Source: Opitutaceae bacterium (lineage in GTDB: Bacteria > Verrucomicrobiota > Verrucomicrobiia > Opitutales > Opitutaceae). Taken from it: a stretch of DNA of 59,604 nucleotides. Shown in pieces: positions 28,121 through 38,033 of this stretch. Within the stretch, counting starts at the first letter, position 1; the number at the start of each line of letters is the position of its first letter. The notes beneath the pieces were generated by a model. That model did not search any database. It was not told the origin of the DNA and saw only the letters and a list, made by a program, of their open reading frames with translations. The DNA is taken from NCBI GenBank assembly GCA_028284385.1, contig JANQRT010000051.1:1-59604 (forward strand). The letters run 5' to 3'. The position numbers were made by a program, and so were the translations under genes.

Positions 28121-30112
28121 ATGAATAAAGAAATTCTTCAGAAAGCGGCGAATCAGGAACGTGGTCTTGCCATCGATGCGGTTGCAGCTTGCAAGTCAGG
28201 CCATCTCGGTCTTCCGCTTGGAGCTGCCGAAGTTGGGGCTGTTCTCTACGGCCACTCGCTTCAACTCAATCCGGACGAGCCTCGTTGGATCAATCGCGAC
28301 CGGTTCATTCTCTCGGCCGGGCATGGCAGCATGTTTCTCTACGGCTGGCTTCACCTGAGCGGTTTCGACTTGTCTCTCGACGAATTGAAGAATTTTCGCG
28401 TGCTGGGAAGCAAGACGCCAGGACATCCTGAATACGAGGAGGCTCCAGGTGTGGAGTGCACGACCGGTCCACTAGGGCAGGGTGTTGGCAATGCAGTGGG
28501 CTTTGCCATTTCGCAAAAGATGGCTCAGGAGAAATTCAATACGGCGGAGCACACGATTCTGGACTACCACGTGGTGGCGCTGGCTGGTGACGGTTGTATC
28601 CAGGAAGGCGTTTCGCAAGAGGCGGTTTCGCTAGCAGGTCACCTGAAACTGGATAATCTTATTCTTATCTACGATAGCAACGATGTGACGCTTGACGCTC
28701 AAGGCGAGGAGTCGCAAAGCGAAGATACAGGCAAACGTTTCGAAGCCTTAGGTTGGAACGTAGTGACAATAGACGGACACGATCTCGATGCGGTTCTCAA
28801 AGCGTTTGAAGATGCTAAAGCTGCGACAGGAAAGCCTCAGCTTATCATTGCCAAGACGGAAATCGCTCGTGGCATTCCGGAAGTAGCCGGCACCTGGAAG
28901 GGGCATGGCGAAGGGGGAGCAGCTCATGCGGACAGCGCTCGGGCAGGTCTTGGGCTGCCTGAGGAAACGTTTTTCGTTTCAGAGGACGTTCGTTCCTACA
29001 TGGCTGATCTTAAGTCGCAGCGTATCGAGGCTTACAATACTTGGAAAACGACTTACGACGCTTGGAAGTCGGCGAATAGCGAATTAGCCTCTCAACTGGA
29101 AAAAGGAGCCGGTGCTCCTATCGATTGCGACGATCTCTTTTCGCGTATTCCAGTCGATGCCGATGACGCCAAGCTAGCCACGCGAGTATCAGGATCGAAT
29201 GTTCTCCAGCCAATCGCTGCCGCCCATCCGGAGTTGATAAGCGGGAGTGCCGACCTCCATGGTTCAACGAAGAACTACATCAAGGAAAGCGGCGATTTTC
29301 AGGCTGGGAATTATGGTAATCGCAATTTTCGTTTCGGCATACGCGAGCATGCCATGGGGGCGATCTTGAATGGCATCGCATACGACGGGATCTTCCGGGC
29401 CTCGGGCGCGACCTTTATGGTATTCGCTGATTACCTACGACCTTCCATTCGTCTGGCCGCCATTGCCGAATTGCCGGTCATCTACATTTTCACGCATGAC
29501 TCAGTTGGAGTCGGACAAGATGGTCCAACCCACCAGCCGGTTGAAACTGTATCGGGACTCCGAGTGATTCCTAATCTGGATGTTATTCGCCCTTGCGATA
29601 CGGAAGAGACGGCTGGAGCTTTCGTGGCGGCTATGGAGCGCCAGGATGGGCCTACCTTGCTTTCATTGACCCGACAAGGTATCCCTAATATTAATACGGC
29701 GACTGCTGATGAACGCCGCCAGGGTGTTCTCAAAGGTGGATACGTGATTAAAAAGGAAGCGGGCGATCTGGATGTGATCATCATTGCCACCGGTTCCGAA
29801 GTGCAGCATGCCATTGCCGCAGCCGAGGAAATCGGCTCTGGAGCCCGTGTCGTGTCCATGCCTTCCATGCTGAGATTCGATTCCCAAAGCGACGATTACA
29901 AGGAGTCGGTGCTGCCGTCTTCCTGCTCGAAGCGGATCGCCATCGAAGCCGGTGTTACTGGACTTTGGTACAAGTATGTTGGTGCCGAGGGCAAGGTAAT
30001 CGGCATCGATCGCTTCGGCATCAGCGCGGATGGCGGAATCGTCATGAACGAGCTGGGAATTAACGCTTCCTCCGTTTTATCCGCTGCCGGACTGAATCCG
30101 CAGACTGCGTAG
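28121..30112 (+). CDS. tkt: Transketolase
   Basis: Transketolase transfers two-carbon units between sugar phosphates in the pentose phosphate pathway. The start at 28121 (663 residues) is set by alignment to the duplicate upstream ([12 protein letters not shown]); the frame extends 51 bp further. All key residues are present: His28, GHG with His68, GDG (156-158) and Asn187 for thiamine diphosphate and Mg, His262, the Pyr-domain segment [18 protein letters not shown] with the catalytic Glu, and TKT-type [17 protein letters not shown] strong terminator follows. It is the functional copy of the pair. Confidence 0.97.
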   Translation: MNKEILQKAANQERGLAIDAVAACKSGHLGLPLGAAEVGAVLYGHSLQLNPDEPRWINRDRFILSAGHGSMFLYGWLHLSGFDLSLDELKNFRVLGSKTPGHPEYEEAPGVECTTGPLGQGVGNAVGFAISQKMAQEKFNTAEHTILDYHVVALAGDGCIQEGVSQEAVSLAGHLKLDNLILIYDSNDVTLDAQGEESQSEDTGKRFEALGWNVVTIDGHDLDAVLKAFEDAKAATGKPQLIIAKTEIARGIPEVAGTWKGHGEGGAAHADSARAGLGLPEETFFVSEDVRSYMADLKSQRIEAYNTWKTTYDAWKSANSELASQLEKGAGAPIDCDDLFSRIPVDADDAKLATRVSGSNVLQPIAAAHPELISGSADLHGSTKNYIKESGDFQAGNYGNRNFRFGIREHAMGAILNGIAYDGIFRASGATFMVFADYLRPSIRLAAIAELPVIYIFTHDSVGVGQDGPTHQPVETVSGLRVIPNLDVIRPCDTEETAGAFVAAMERQDGPTLLSLTRQGIPNINTATADERRQGVLKGGYVIKKEAGDLDVIIIATGSEVQHAIAAAEEIGSGARVVSMPSMLRFDSQSDDYKESVLPSSCSKRIAIEAGVTGLWYKYVGAEGKVIGIDRFGISADGGIVMNELGINASSVLSAAGLNPQTA

Positions 30113-30136
30113 GGATCGCTTCAATACCGATTTTCT

Positions 30137-30177
30137 AGCCTCTGTTTGCGGATTGTCCTGCGAACAGGGGCTTTTTA
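30137..30177 (+). terminator. Intrinsic terminator after tkt
   Basis: A 14-bp stem with three G-T pairs (AGCCTCTGTTTGCG / TGCGAACAGGGGCT, loop GATTGTCC) is followed by a short T-run. It ends 26 bp before the start of the next gene. Confidence 0.85.
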
Positions 30178-30202
30178 TTATCCTTTAACCATTTTTATCA
30201 CT

Positions 30203-31504
30203 ATGGCTAAACCGCATATTCTTGTCTTAGGGGCCGGCTTTGCCGGAGCTACGTTTTGCAAGAAAATCGACACCAGTCGATACGATGTCACGTTGGTCGA
30301 TCGACAGAATCATCATCTGTTCCAGCCCCTCTTGTATCAAGTGGCAAGCAGCGGTTTGGCGGTTCCAGAGATCGCCCAGCCTATCCGAATGATGCTGAGC
30401 CGAAAGCGTGGCCTGAAGATTCTGATGGATGAAGCGAAGTCCATCAATCTGGACCAGAATTTGGTTGAATTCTCGAACCGGAAAATTGAATACGATTATC
30501 TGGTCATTGGTCTTGGAGCGGTGACTAGCTACTTTGGCCACCCGGAATGGGAACGCTATGCGCCGGGCCTGAAATCCATAAAGGACGCTACCACCATTCG
30601 CCGTAATATCCTCTATGCTTATGAAAAAGCAGAGGGCGAGACGAACCCTGAAAAGCGCAGAGAATTAATGACTACCGTTGTTATTGGCGGCGGGCCTACC
30701 GGTGTCGAGCTAGCGGGCGCCTTTATCGAATTGGCTCAGCATGTTCTGGCTCGTGACTATACGGAAATCAATCCTGCCGAGGCGAAAGTCATTCTGATCG
30801 AAGCCGGGCCTAAGCTCCTGGGGCATATGCATCCCAAGCTTTCCGAATCCGCCTTGCGACAGCTAGAAGGTATGGGTGTTGACGTTCGGCTGAACACAAT
30901 GGTTCAGGATATTCGCCATCACGAAGTGGTACTCAAGGATATGGCTATTAAGGCGGGAAACATCATTTGGGGAGCGGGCGTGGCTGCGAATCCGATTACC
31001 AATAGTCTGTCGATCAAGGTGGATCGGGGCGGTCGCATCCCTGTTCTACCTGACTTGAGCCTGCCTGGCTTTCCCAATGCTTTTGCCTTGGGCGATGTCG
31101 TGTCGCTTGTGGATCCGAAAGGGCAGAAAGTGCCAGGCGTATCTCCCGCAGCCATACAAATGGGGCAATTCACTGCCAAGCTATTCAATAACGATGATAT
31201 CAAGGAAACGCTCGAGGAACGACCGGAATACGTTTACTGGGACAAGGGTATGATGGCAACGATTGGCAGGAGCAAGGCAGTGGCTCAGAGCGGAAAACTT
31301 CGTTTTTCCGGATTTCCAGCCTGGTTGGCCTGGCTTTTTATCCATCTCCTGTTTCTGGTGGGCTTTCGCAACAAGGCTTTTGTATTGGCTCAATGGATAT
31401 ACCACTACTTCACCTATCGTCGCGGAGCTCGCATCATCCATAGCTCGGAGGATCTTGACAACGCTAACGGGAAAGAGATGGAGGAGCCCAAGCCTAAAGA
31501 CTAG
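30203..31504 (+). CDS. ndh: Type II NADH dehydrogenase (NDH-2)
   Basis: NDH-2 oxidises NADH and passes electrons to quinone without pumping protons. The start at 30203 (433 residues) puts the FAD-binding loop ILVLGAGFAGATF at the N-terminus; upstream codons lie in the tkt terminator. The NAD-binding loop is VVIGGGPTGVELAGAF (about 156-171), the second FAD motif is FALGDVVSL, and the C-terminus has an amphipathic membrane anchor (AWLFIHLLFLVGFRNKAF). Its TAG stop overlaps the TAG of the convergent MscS gene within the palindrome CTAG. Confidence 0.93.
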   Translation: MAKPHILVLGAGFAGATFCKKIDTSRYDVTLVDRQNHHLFQPLLYQVASSGLAVPEIAQPIRMMLSRKRGLKILMDEAKSINLDQNLVEFSNRKIEYDYLVIGLGAVTSYFGHPEWERYAPGLKSIKDATTIRRNILYAYEKAEGETNPEKRRELMTTVVIGGGPTGVELAGAFIELAQHVLARDYTEINPAEAKVILIEAGPKLLGHMHPKLSESALRQLEGMGVDVRLNTMVQDIRHHEVVLKDMAIKAGNIIWGAGVAANPITNSLSIKVDRGGRIPVLPDLSLPGFPNAFALGDVVSLVDPKGQKVPGVSPAAIQMGQFTAKLFNNDDIKETLEERPEYVYWDKGMMATIGRSKAVAQSGKLRFSGFPAWLAWLFIHLLFLVGFRNKAFVLAQWIYHYFTYRRGARIIHSSEDLDNANGKEMEEPKPKD

Positions 31505-32400
31505 TGGTCCTTGAGGATCTTCACTTCTCTTTGCGGGAATGGGATCGAAATGTTTGCCGCCTTCAACGCTTTGAATACCGCTAGGTTGGCGGTGTAGAGA
31601 ATTCTGTAGTATTTAGCGGTCGGTACCCAAAATCGGTATCCAATATCGATGGACGAATCGCCGAAGCCTTGGATCCCCACTTGAGGTTTCGCCTTGTCTG
31701 AAACGTCTTCGATCTTTGAAACCGCTTCCTCGATCGCGGCGATCGCTTTTTCCGGATCGGCTCCGTAGTCAATGCCTACGACGCCCTCGACGATGGCCAG
31801 TTCTTGAGAATTGGTTAGGATCTCGCCCAAGATTTTTCCGTTAGGTATCGTGATGATCTGACCGTCTTCGGTTAGCAGCTGTGTCGTGCCCAGGTTTACT
31901 GCTGATACGATACCTGTGAGCCCGTGAATAGTAAGCGTGTCCTCGACTTTGAAGGGCCTTGTAATGATAATGGCAATACCGGCTCCATAGTTGGAAATGG
32001 GACCCTGCAAGGCCAAGGTGAGACCGAGGGTGCCCGCTCCCATCAAAGCGACCATGGGCGTAATCGATATTCCTAATTGGCCCACCGCTACGATGAGAAA
32101 AAGGAGAACGATGATCAGCTTGGAGACTCCCGCGAAGAAGCGGGATAGAGTGACGTCGATTTCCTTAGTGTTGCAAATCTTGAGGATGAATTTGGAGATC
32201 AGTTTTCCGAACAGCAGGCCGAGTAGAACGATGACCACGGCCGAGATGATCTGAGGACTGTGATCAATCAGGTATTGGGTGGCTCTCTCTCCGAGCTCCA
32301 GAATTTCTTCGGGGTTTTGCGGGATCTCTATCGAGGGATCCGCTTCGGCGGCGGCCTCTACGGCTTCAGCATTTTCGGGAGCTTCAGTTTCTTCGTTCAT
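31501..32400 (-). CDS. MscS family mechanosensitive ion channel
   Basis: The 299-residue protein has an acidic N-terminal extension, three membrane helices and the MscS pore helix GAGTLGLTLALQGPISNYGAGI, followed by the beta domain (VEDTLTIHGLTGIVSAVNLGTTQL; ITIPNGKI). It would open under hypo-osmotic stress. It converges with NDH-2 with overlapping stop codons. Channel type is clear; specific ion preference is not. Confidence 0.92.
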   Translation of the reverse strand: MNEETEAPENAEAVEAAAEADPSIEIPQNPEEILELGERATQYLIDHSPQIISAVVIVLLGLLFGKLISKFILKICNTKEIDVTLSRFFAGVSKLIIVLLFLIVAVGQLGISITPMVALMGAGTLGLTLALQGPISNYGAGIAIIITRPFKVEDTLTIHGLTGIVSAVNLGTTQLLTEDGQIITIPNGKILGEILTNSQELAIVEGVVGIDYGADPEKAIAAIEEAVSKIEDVSDKAKPQVGIQGFGDSSIDIGYRFWVPTAKYYRILYTANLAVFKALKAANISIPFPQREVKILKDH

Positions 32401-32455
32401 GATAGAGCATTTTTAGGGGATGCTCCTTGATTAACAAGATCGAATCTTCGAGCTC

Positions 32456-32794
32456 CTATTTCTTTCGCTTCCTCGCTTCTCCTCCTTTGCGACGATTCGC
32501 GAGCTGCTTCTTGAAAGTCGGTAGAATGTTCGTCTCGATGAACGCGAATGCCGCCTCAAGTCCCTGGTCTTGATAGATTTCTCCAATGTCGGCTTCTACC
32601 TGTGTCGGTTGACCAATGCAGGCCAGAAACTCGTTTGAGGTCATATGGATAAAAACATCGCTTCGCTGTTCAGTCGCGACTTCACTTTGTCTAAGTATCC
32701 ATTCTCGTGAATACAACGCTAGAACGGCGTCCCCTATCCAGGCCTTGGTCCGGGTCTCAAAAAGGTCCACTTTGGTTGGCTTCACTTTGCCCAA
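32456..32794 (-). CDS. Small RNase III-domain protein (Mini-III-like)
   Basis: The 112-residue protein resembles an RNase III catalytic domain without a dsRNA-binding domain. The signature AWIGDAVLALYSREWIL matches the Mini-III pattern (GDAVL with the catalytic Asp), and EADIGEIYQDQGLEAAFAFIE matches the second RNase III motif with its Glu. The Glu four residues before GD is not present, as in Mini-III. The C-terminus is strongly basic (RRKGGEARKRKK), which may bind RNA. Mini-III matures 23S rRNA in Bacillus; the role here is inference. The 5' end overlaps the end of the SLC13 gene by 13 bp. Confidence 0.7.
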   Translation of the reverse strand: MGKVKPTKVDLFETRTKAWIGDAVLALYSREWILRQSEVATEQRSDVFIHMTSNEFLACIGQPTQVEADIGEIYQDQGLEAAFAFIETNILPTFKKQLANRRKGGEARKRKK

Positions 32795-34290
32795 TCGGGC
32801 ACCTCACGAACAATATCAAAAACCGGTATCGCAATGAGATACATGATGGTCGTGACTAACAGCACACCAATGAGGTTCAACAGAAAACCGCAGCGAGCCA
32901 TGGTGGGCAAAGCGATTTTTCCGCTCGCGAAAACGACGCTGTTCGGCCCTGTTCCGGATGGAAGCATAAAGGCGCAGGAGCAAGCCACCGTTCCTGGAAT
33001 CATCAGCAGCAAGGGATTGATTGCCCCGGCAACCGCCATGCTGGCGAGTACTGGATTGAAGATATTGGAAGTGGCTGTATTCGAATTGACCTCGGTTAAA
33101 AAGCTGAGGGCGAGCACAATAAGTAATACGATTATCAATACAGGGAAGCCGTTGATGAATCCGAGTTTCGCGCCGATCCAGTCGGTCAGTCCTGTCGCTG
33201 AGAATCCGCTGGCGATGCAATAGCCGCCGGCGATGATCATGATGACTCCCCATGGAACGGTGCTGGCCGACTCCCAGTTCATGAGCTTAGGAGAGAAGGC
33301 GCTGCCAGAGGCTTTCGGTTTTCCCGAGGGAATGATGAAAAGCAGAATCATGCCGAAGGCCGCCACTGTGGCGTCGTTTACCGAGTCGTTTAGACCGGTC
33401 AGCGAAGCCCAGCCGGGAATAGTGACCGAGCCGATGGGCAGGTCTTTGCGAAACACCCAGCCGAATATCGTGATGAGGCAAACGATAGCAGTGCGTTTTT
33501 CGGCGTCCGTCATTGGACCGAGGGCTTGGAGCTCATGGGCCACCGTTTCGCGGCTCCCTGGCAGGCTGCCTTTGACCTTGAAGTAGGAAATCATGTAGAA
33601 CCAGCAGATCGGCAGGAATATGGCTACCAGAGGAAGGCCGAACATCATCCACTTCAGAAAACTGATTTCCGGCGATTCAGGATATAGATTTCTCAATATA
33701 CCCGCGAACACTAGATTGGGAGGTGTTCCGACCAATGTACCCACTCCGCCAATACTAGCAGCATAGGCGATGGAAAGCATGAGAGCGGTTTGGTAGCCGT
33801 CGCTGGCCGTTTTCTCTTCTTCTGGCAGTCGATTCAGTAGAGCCACTCCGATGGGAAGCATCATGAGCGATACGGCGAGATTTGACAGCCACATTGAGAG
33901 CAGGGCAGTCGCCAACATGCAGCTGAACATCATGCGCCTTCGGCTCACGCCAATGCGTTTGATAATGTTCAGAGCAATCCGCTTGTGCAGCTCGTTGTTT
34001 TCAATGGCCTTGGCGATAATCAGAGCGCAAAGCAGCATTACCACAAAGTAGTGGCCGAAATTCAGAGCGGTGCCTTTGGCGTCGAGTATGCCGAGCGGAG
34101 GGAACAATGCCAGTGGGACGAATGCCGTGGCGCAGATAGGGATGGCTTCGGTCACCCACCAGCAGGCCATGAGAGCGGTCACTGCGGCTGCGTTTTGTCC
34201 AGCTCGACTGAGCCCGTCAGCGGTGGGCAGCAATAAGATGAGCAGGAATAATCCTACACCGAGAAAGAATCCGAAGCGTTGTCTGTTCAT
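32782..34290 (-). CDS. SLC13/DASS family sodium-coupled anion transporter
   Basis: The 502-residue protein has about 11-12 membrane helices and the family signature LTEVNSNTATSNIFNPVLAS, with an SNT-type motif that forms the sodium/substrate site, and a second one in LSMWLSNLAVSLMMLPIGV. Members import di- and tricarboxylates or sulfate with Na+. The substrate cannot be told from sequence. It is followed, with 13 bp overlap, by the small RNase III-domain gene. Confidence 0.9.
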   Translation of the reverse strand: MNRQRFGFFLGVGLFLLILLLPTADGLSRAGQNAAAVTALMACWWVTEAIPICATAFVPLALFPPLGILDAKGTALNFGHYFVVMLLCALIIAKAIENNELHKRIALNIIKRIGVSRRRMMFSCMLATALLSMWLSNLAVSLMMLPIGVALLNRLPEEEKTASDGYQTALMLSIAYAASIGGVGTLVGTPPNLVFAGILRNLYPESPEISFLKWMMFGLPLVAIFLPICWFYMISYFKVKGSLPGSRETVAHELQALGPMTDAEKRTAIVCLITIFGWVFRKDLPIGSVTIPGWASLTGLNDSVNDATVAAFGMILLFIIPSGKPKASGSAFSPKLMNWESASTVPWGVIMIIAGGYCIASGFSATGLTDWIGAKLGFINGFPVLIIVLLIVLALSFLTEVNSNTATSNIFNPVLASMAVAGAINPLLLMIPGTVACSCAFMLPSGTGPNSVVFASGKIALPTMARCGFLLNLIGVLLVTTIMYLIAIPVFDIVREVPDWAK

Positions 34291-34668
34291 AGATCGGTTT
34301 TGAAGAATGGTCTGATTAGTTTGCAGAAGCGTAGCTCTAAAAAGGAAAATCCGAGCGCCTCATTGGACCGAAAGCCCATGTCAGTTTGGAGTCCTAAGGT
34401 CTGCATTTACAAGACACGAAGTTTGGGCTTTGTGACTAGGCATGGCGGGAGCGAGTTCGGGACTTCCATAGGGCGATCTGAGGCGTGAAACATCTGAAAA
34501 CGAATTGGAACGAGCTTCGAACTAAGCGCGGAACTACGCTGGGTCACAAGGCTTTAACGCATGATTTTCCATCCAGAGAATCGCTGATCTACGAGCGTGG
34601 CAGACATTTCGCGAAAACTCTCCTTTACTCGATTAGGGCTGCGCCAATAGTTTCGCCGCTGCAACTTT
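34291..34668. other. Gene-free stretch between divergent SLC13 and MR-enolase genes
   Basis: No coding region is supported in these 378 bp. Short open frames here are not family-like and overlap the next gene. A long-range inverted repeat AAAGCCCA / TGGGCTTT (34371-34378 and 34424-34431) is the only structure I see. The stretch should hold both divergent promoters. Confidence 0.6.
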
Positions 34669-35817
34669 ATGAAAATCAAGCGCCTCATTGCCAAGCAGTT
34701 AGACTTCCCGATGGGAGGAAAGGTCTGGAATCCGGTTCTCAAGTTTCAGAAGAAGGAGATCATCCTCGTATTCGTGGAAACGGATACGGGAGAGTTTGGA
34801 GTGGGGGAAATTTGGTCGTTCTACGGCTCTTGTGGAGCCTTATGCTATCTGATCAATGAGGACTTCGCGCCTCTGGTGGAAGGGCAGGATCCTCATTTCA
34901 TAGATAAGATCCGGGAGCGCATTGCCGGCCTGGCGCCCATTGGCACAATCGAGGGAATCATGATGAACGCCTTGAGCGGAGTGGACATGGCTCTTTGGGA
35001 TCTGAAAGGGAAGCTCTGCCAGACTCCGCTTTACAAACTCCTGGGCGCGTATTCGGATAATGTTTACACCTATGCCAGTGGAGGTCTCTACGGAAAGGGA
35101 AAGACTGTCCAGGATTTGAAAGACGAGGTGAGTGGCTATGTGGCTCAAGGTTTCGAAGGTGTGAAAATCAAAATCGGCGGCGTTCCGCAAAACGAAGATG
35201 TCGAACGTATCGCGGCTACGCGCGACGCGATTGGACGCGATTGCCGTTTGATGGTGGACGCGGTCCATGCCTACTCGGTGCCTGAGGCCCTGCGTCTAGC
35301 CGACGCTATCAAGCCGTTGGACATCTACTGGTTCGAGTCGCCAGTGGCTCTCGACGACATGAAAGGCCATACTATTTTGAATACGCGGGGAGGCATTCCG
35401 GTATGCGCCAATGAGTCGTTGTATGGCGTTGTCGACTACATGGATTTGATCGAACGTCGAGCGACGGAATTTGTGCACCTCGATCTTTGCGTTTGTGGCG
35501 GCGTTACGACAGCCATCAAGATAGCGGGAATCGCCGAGGCTCACGGGATGAAGTGTACTTTGCACGCCGCTAACGGAATTCTTCTTCTAGCCGCCAGTGT
35601 CCATTTCGCCGCGTCCATTCCAAATCTGGATTCAGTCGAGTATCATCACGTGCATCAATGGATGAGGGAGTACGCTCCCGAGGAAACGATGGCATTGGTC
35701 GAAGGCCCTTATTTGAAGCCTTTGGAAAATCCTGGATTCGGACTGGATTTTCTCACCCCCGATTTCGCTGACAAGCTGATTGCAGAGTTGGCGGAGCAAG
35801 CAGAGGAAATGGGTTGA
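34669..35817 (+). CDS. Enolase-superfamily (mandelate racemase/muconate lactonizing-like) dehydratase or racemase
   Basis: The 382-residue protein has the two-domain MR/MLE fold. The catalytic K-x-K is in GVKIKIGG, metal ligands are in LMVDAVHAYS (Asp), YWFESP (Glu) and VCANES (Glu), and the base pair of the MR subgroup is suggested by VHLDLCVCGG (Asp) and CTLHAANG (His). The MR subgroup mostly dehydrates sugar acids. The substrate is unknown. The neighbouring SLC13 carrier on the other strand could import an organic acid, but this link is weak. Confidence 0.87.
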   Translation: MKIKRLIAKQLDFPMGGKVWNPVLKFQKKEIILVFVETDTGEFGVGEIWSFYGSCGALCYLINEDFAPLVEGQDPHFIDKIRERIAGLAPIGTIEGIMMNALSGVDMALWDLKGKLCQTPLYKLLGAYSDNVYTYASGGLYGKGKTVQDLKDEVSGYVAQGFEGVKIKIGGVPQNEDVERIAATRDAIGRDCRLMVDAVHAYSVPEALRLADAIKPLDIYWFESPVALDDMKGHTILNTRGGIPVCANESLYGVVDYMDLIERRATEFVHLDLCVCGGVTTAIKIAGIAEAHGMKCTLHAANGILLLAASVHFAASIPNLDSVEYHHVHQWMREYAPEETMALVEGPYLKPLENPGFGLDFLTPDFADKLIAELAEQAEEMG

Positions 35818-35821
35818 GCTA

Positions 35822-36844
35822 CTAGAACGGCAATCCGAATTGAGACCGGACCAGCTCTGCAATGGGCCACACGCCGTCGCTCGTGTTGGAGATTATCGTT
35901 GCGACAGTTCCTTTTGGAAAACGCAGGGAATAGTAAGACACTCCTGCATCGCCGCCAATAGAATAGTAGGTATTCGAGGTGTCGTCAGCTCCTGGGTGAA
36001 TATACATTCCGCAACCTGAATATTCGTGATCAGAGTATTGACCTGCCTTTGCCAAAAAATCTCGAGTGAGTTGGGGCGATAGAACCTTTTCGTCTAACAG
36101 CTTATTCCAAAGAATCTCCATGTCACCAATTGTTGTATACGCTCCGCCATCAGGTGAGGCGATGATCGGGAGGGTGAAGAGATTGGTTCTCCATGAGCCG
36201 TTTCCCGTATCCACATAGCCAAGTGCGGTACGTTCGGGGAGCTGGTCGGCGAAGAAACAACCCGAATCGAGCATGCCGATTTCCTGGAAGACCCGTTGAT
36301 TAAGGAAATCGGCAAAAGTCATGCCACTCAGGGCTTCGATGACAAGACCAAGCATGACATATCCGCCATTGCAATACGATGTCTTCGTGCTGGGGGCGAA
36401 CTTTTGCGAACCCTTGTACAGGATGGGAATAAAATCGTGAGCCGTTCTGAGCTTCTGAACGGGAATTCCAAGATCAAGGTTGTCGAAATCTTCAATTAGA
36501 TCCTCGTCCAGGTAGTCGAACACGCCTGAGGTGTGGGTGAGCAGGTGACGAATTTCTACTCTATCTGAGACTCCCGGCAGATCGATATCGAGGCAATCTT
36601 TCAAACGCGTTTCGAGCAACAGCTTCCCCTCGTCGATCAGCTTGCCGATTCCAATCGCGTTAAACAGTTTGGTACCCGAAGCAGTTGCGAAACGAGTCTT
36701 TATCGTATTTGGAATTCGGTTACTTCGATCAGCGAATCCAAAGGCTTCTTCAAACGATTTCCCATTCTTTTCCCTTATCGAAATAACGCCCGAGAAGTCG
36801 ATCTCCAGGGCCTTCGCTCTCAATTCCCCTTCAAATCCCTCCAT
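35822..36844 (-). CDS. Beta-lactamase-family serine hydrolase (class C / penicillin-binding type)
   Basis: The 340-residue protein has the SxxK motif SGTK at residues 56-59 and the YxN motif Y157-C-N159, with the LLTHTSGVFDY segment that is typical of class C-like esterases and D-aminopeptidases. It has no signal peptide, so it is probably cytoplasmic and not a resistance enzyme. Substrate is unknown. It converges with the MR-type enzyme across 4 bp. Confidence 0.88.
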   Translation of the reverse strand: MEGFEGELRAKALEIDFSGVISIREKNGKSFEEAFGFADRSNRIPNTIKTRFATASGTKLFNAIGIGKLIDEGKLLLETRLKDCLDIDLPGVSDRVEIRHLLTHTSGVFDYLDEDLIEDFDNLDLGIPVQKLRTAHDFIPILYKGSQKFAPSTKTSYCNGGYVMLGLVIEALSGMTFADFLNQRVFQEIGMLDSGCFFADQLPERTALGYVDTGNGSWRTNLFTLPIIASPDGGAYTTIGDMEILWNKLLDEKVLSPQLTRDFLAKAGQYSDHEYSGCGMYIHPGADDTSNTYYSIGGDAGVSYYSLRFPKGTVATIISNTSDGVWPIAELVRSQFGLPF

Positions 36845-36962
36845 GAGTTTCGCTTATCAGTCATTCGAGATTCGAATGCCAGCATTTTATGTTCTAGAGG
36901 ATCTTGTTCCCATGAGATTTTGTCTGGCAACGTCGACCATTCCTTATACTTAGAATGTCTGT

Positions 36963-37925
36963 ATGAATTTTTCTCGAATGCTCATTCTAGTCCTGTGTTC
37001 CCTGGCAGGGTTTTTTGCGTCGAGCTGCTCAAAAAAAGAGATGGAAAACGAATCGAAAATCAAAGTCATGCTCCTTACTGGAGTCGCCAACAAGTACCAC
37101 AGCTGGGAGCTCACTAGCGCAGCTGTCGAACGTCATCTCGATGATGCCGGAATTTTCGATGTGGATAGAGTCGTTTGCCCGGCCGACAAGGAAGGCAAGG
37201 AAGCTTTCAGTCCCAATTGGTCCGATTATGACGTGGTCTACATGGTCTATGATGACGGCAACTGGGCCTTGCCCGAAGAAGAGAGATCCGAATGGTCGCA
37301 GGAAACGAAAGACGGCTTGGAGAAGTTTGTTCGCGAGGGTGGTGGGCTGGTCGTTCAGCACGGTACCGATAACAGCTTTCCGGATTGGAAGGAATTCAAC
37401 GAGATGATTGCGGTAGGTGGTTGGGGCAATCGTGACGAGAATTCCGGTCCAGCCATTGCCTGGAAGGATGGAGGTATCGTTTATAAGAACGACCCAGGCG
37501 GAGCCACGCATCCTCCGAAGCATGACTTTCTCATCACGGTACGCGACTTCAATCATCCGATAACTAAAGACATGCCCGAAACATGGATGCATCCCCACGA
37601 CGAGATTTACTGCGATCTGCGTGGACCGGCTAAGAACGTATCGATTCTAGCCACTGCCTACGCCGATCCGAATCTGAAAAACGGCACTGGAGAGCATGAG
37701 CCAGTCTTTATGGCTATCGCTTATGGCGAGGGTCGCGTGTTTCACAATACGCTTGGGCACGCCGGACCCAAGGATGTTGAGCCGATCGCCGCCTTGGATT
37801 GCGTTGGTTTCATGCTGTCCAATCAAAGAGGCACCGAATGGGCCGCTACCGGTACGGTTACTATTCCGATCCCCGACGATTTTCCCACGGCCAAAAAAAA
37901 TTCCGTCAGGTCTCTAGCAAAGTAG
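36963..37925 (+). CDS. ThuA domain-containing exported protein
   Basis: The 320-residue protein begins with a signal peptide that ends in FFASSC, a likely lipobox. The rest is a ThuA-like glutamine-amidotransferase fold (KVMLLTGVANKYHSWELTS; YDVVYMVYDDG; GGGLVVQHGTDNSFPDW; GEGRVFHNTLGH). ThuA-domain proteins are abundant in Verrucomicrobiota and Planctomycetota and are linked to sugar use (trehalose in Rhizobium), but their reactions are mostly unproven. It stands alone on the plus strand; a 3' hairpin lies at 37936-37955. Confidence 0.88.
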   Translation: MNFSRMLILVLCSLAGFFASSCSKKEMENESKIKVMLLTGVANKYHSWELTSAAVERHLDDAGIFDVDRVVCPADKEGKEAFSPNWSDYDVVYMVYDDGNWALPEEERSEWSQETKDGLEKFVREGGGLVVQHGTDNSFPDWKEFNEMIAVGGWGNRDENSGPAIAWKDGGIVYKNDPGGATHPPKHDFLITVRDFNHPITKDMPETWMHPHDEIYCDLRGPAKNVSILATAYADPNLKNGTGEHEPVFMAIAYGEGRVFHNTLGHAGPKDVEPIAALDCVGFMLSNQRGTEWAATGTVTIPIPDDFPTAKKNSVRSLAK

Positions 37926-37935
37926 CAGATTCTCT

Positions 37936-37955
37936 AGTCCTCGGTTTCCGAGACT
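37936..37955 (+). terminator. Hairpin after the ThuA gene, possible terminator
   Basis: AGTCCTCGG and CCGAGACT pair with one bulged base around a TTT loop, 11 bp after the stop. No T-run follows, so it may be only a weak terminator or an RNA end-stabilising hairpin. Confidence 0.3.
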
Positions 37956-38033
37956 GGTGATGGCGAGCGTCTTATTTCATTTCGATCCTTTCATGTGTAT
38001 TCAAAAAACATGGATGATGTTCACATAGGCGCT

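Noticed and set aside
34485..34859. Open frame overlapping the start of the MR-type enzyme
   Set aside because: It is out of frame with the well-supported enolase-superfamily gene and has no recognisable domain.
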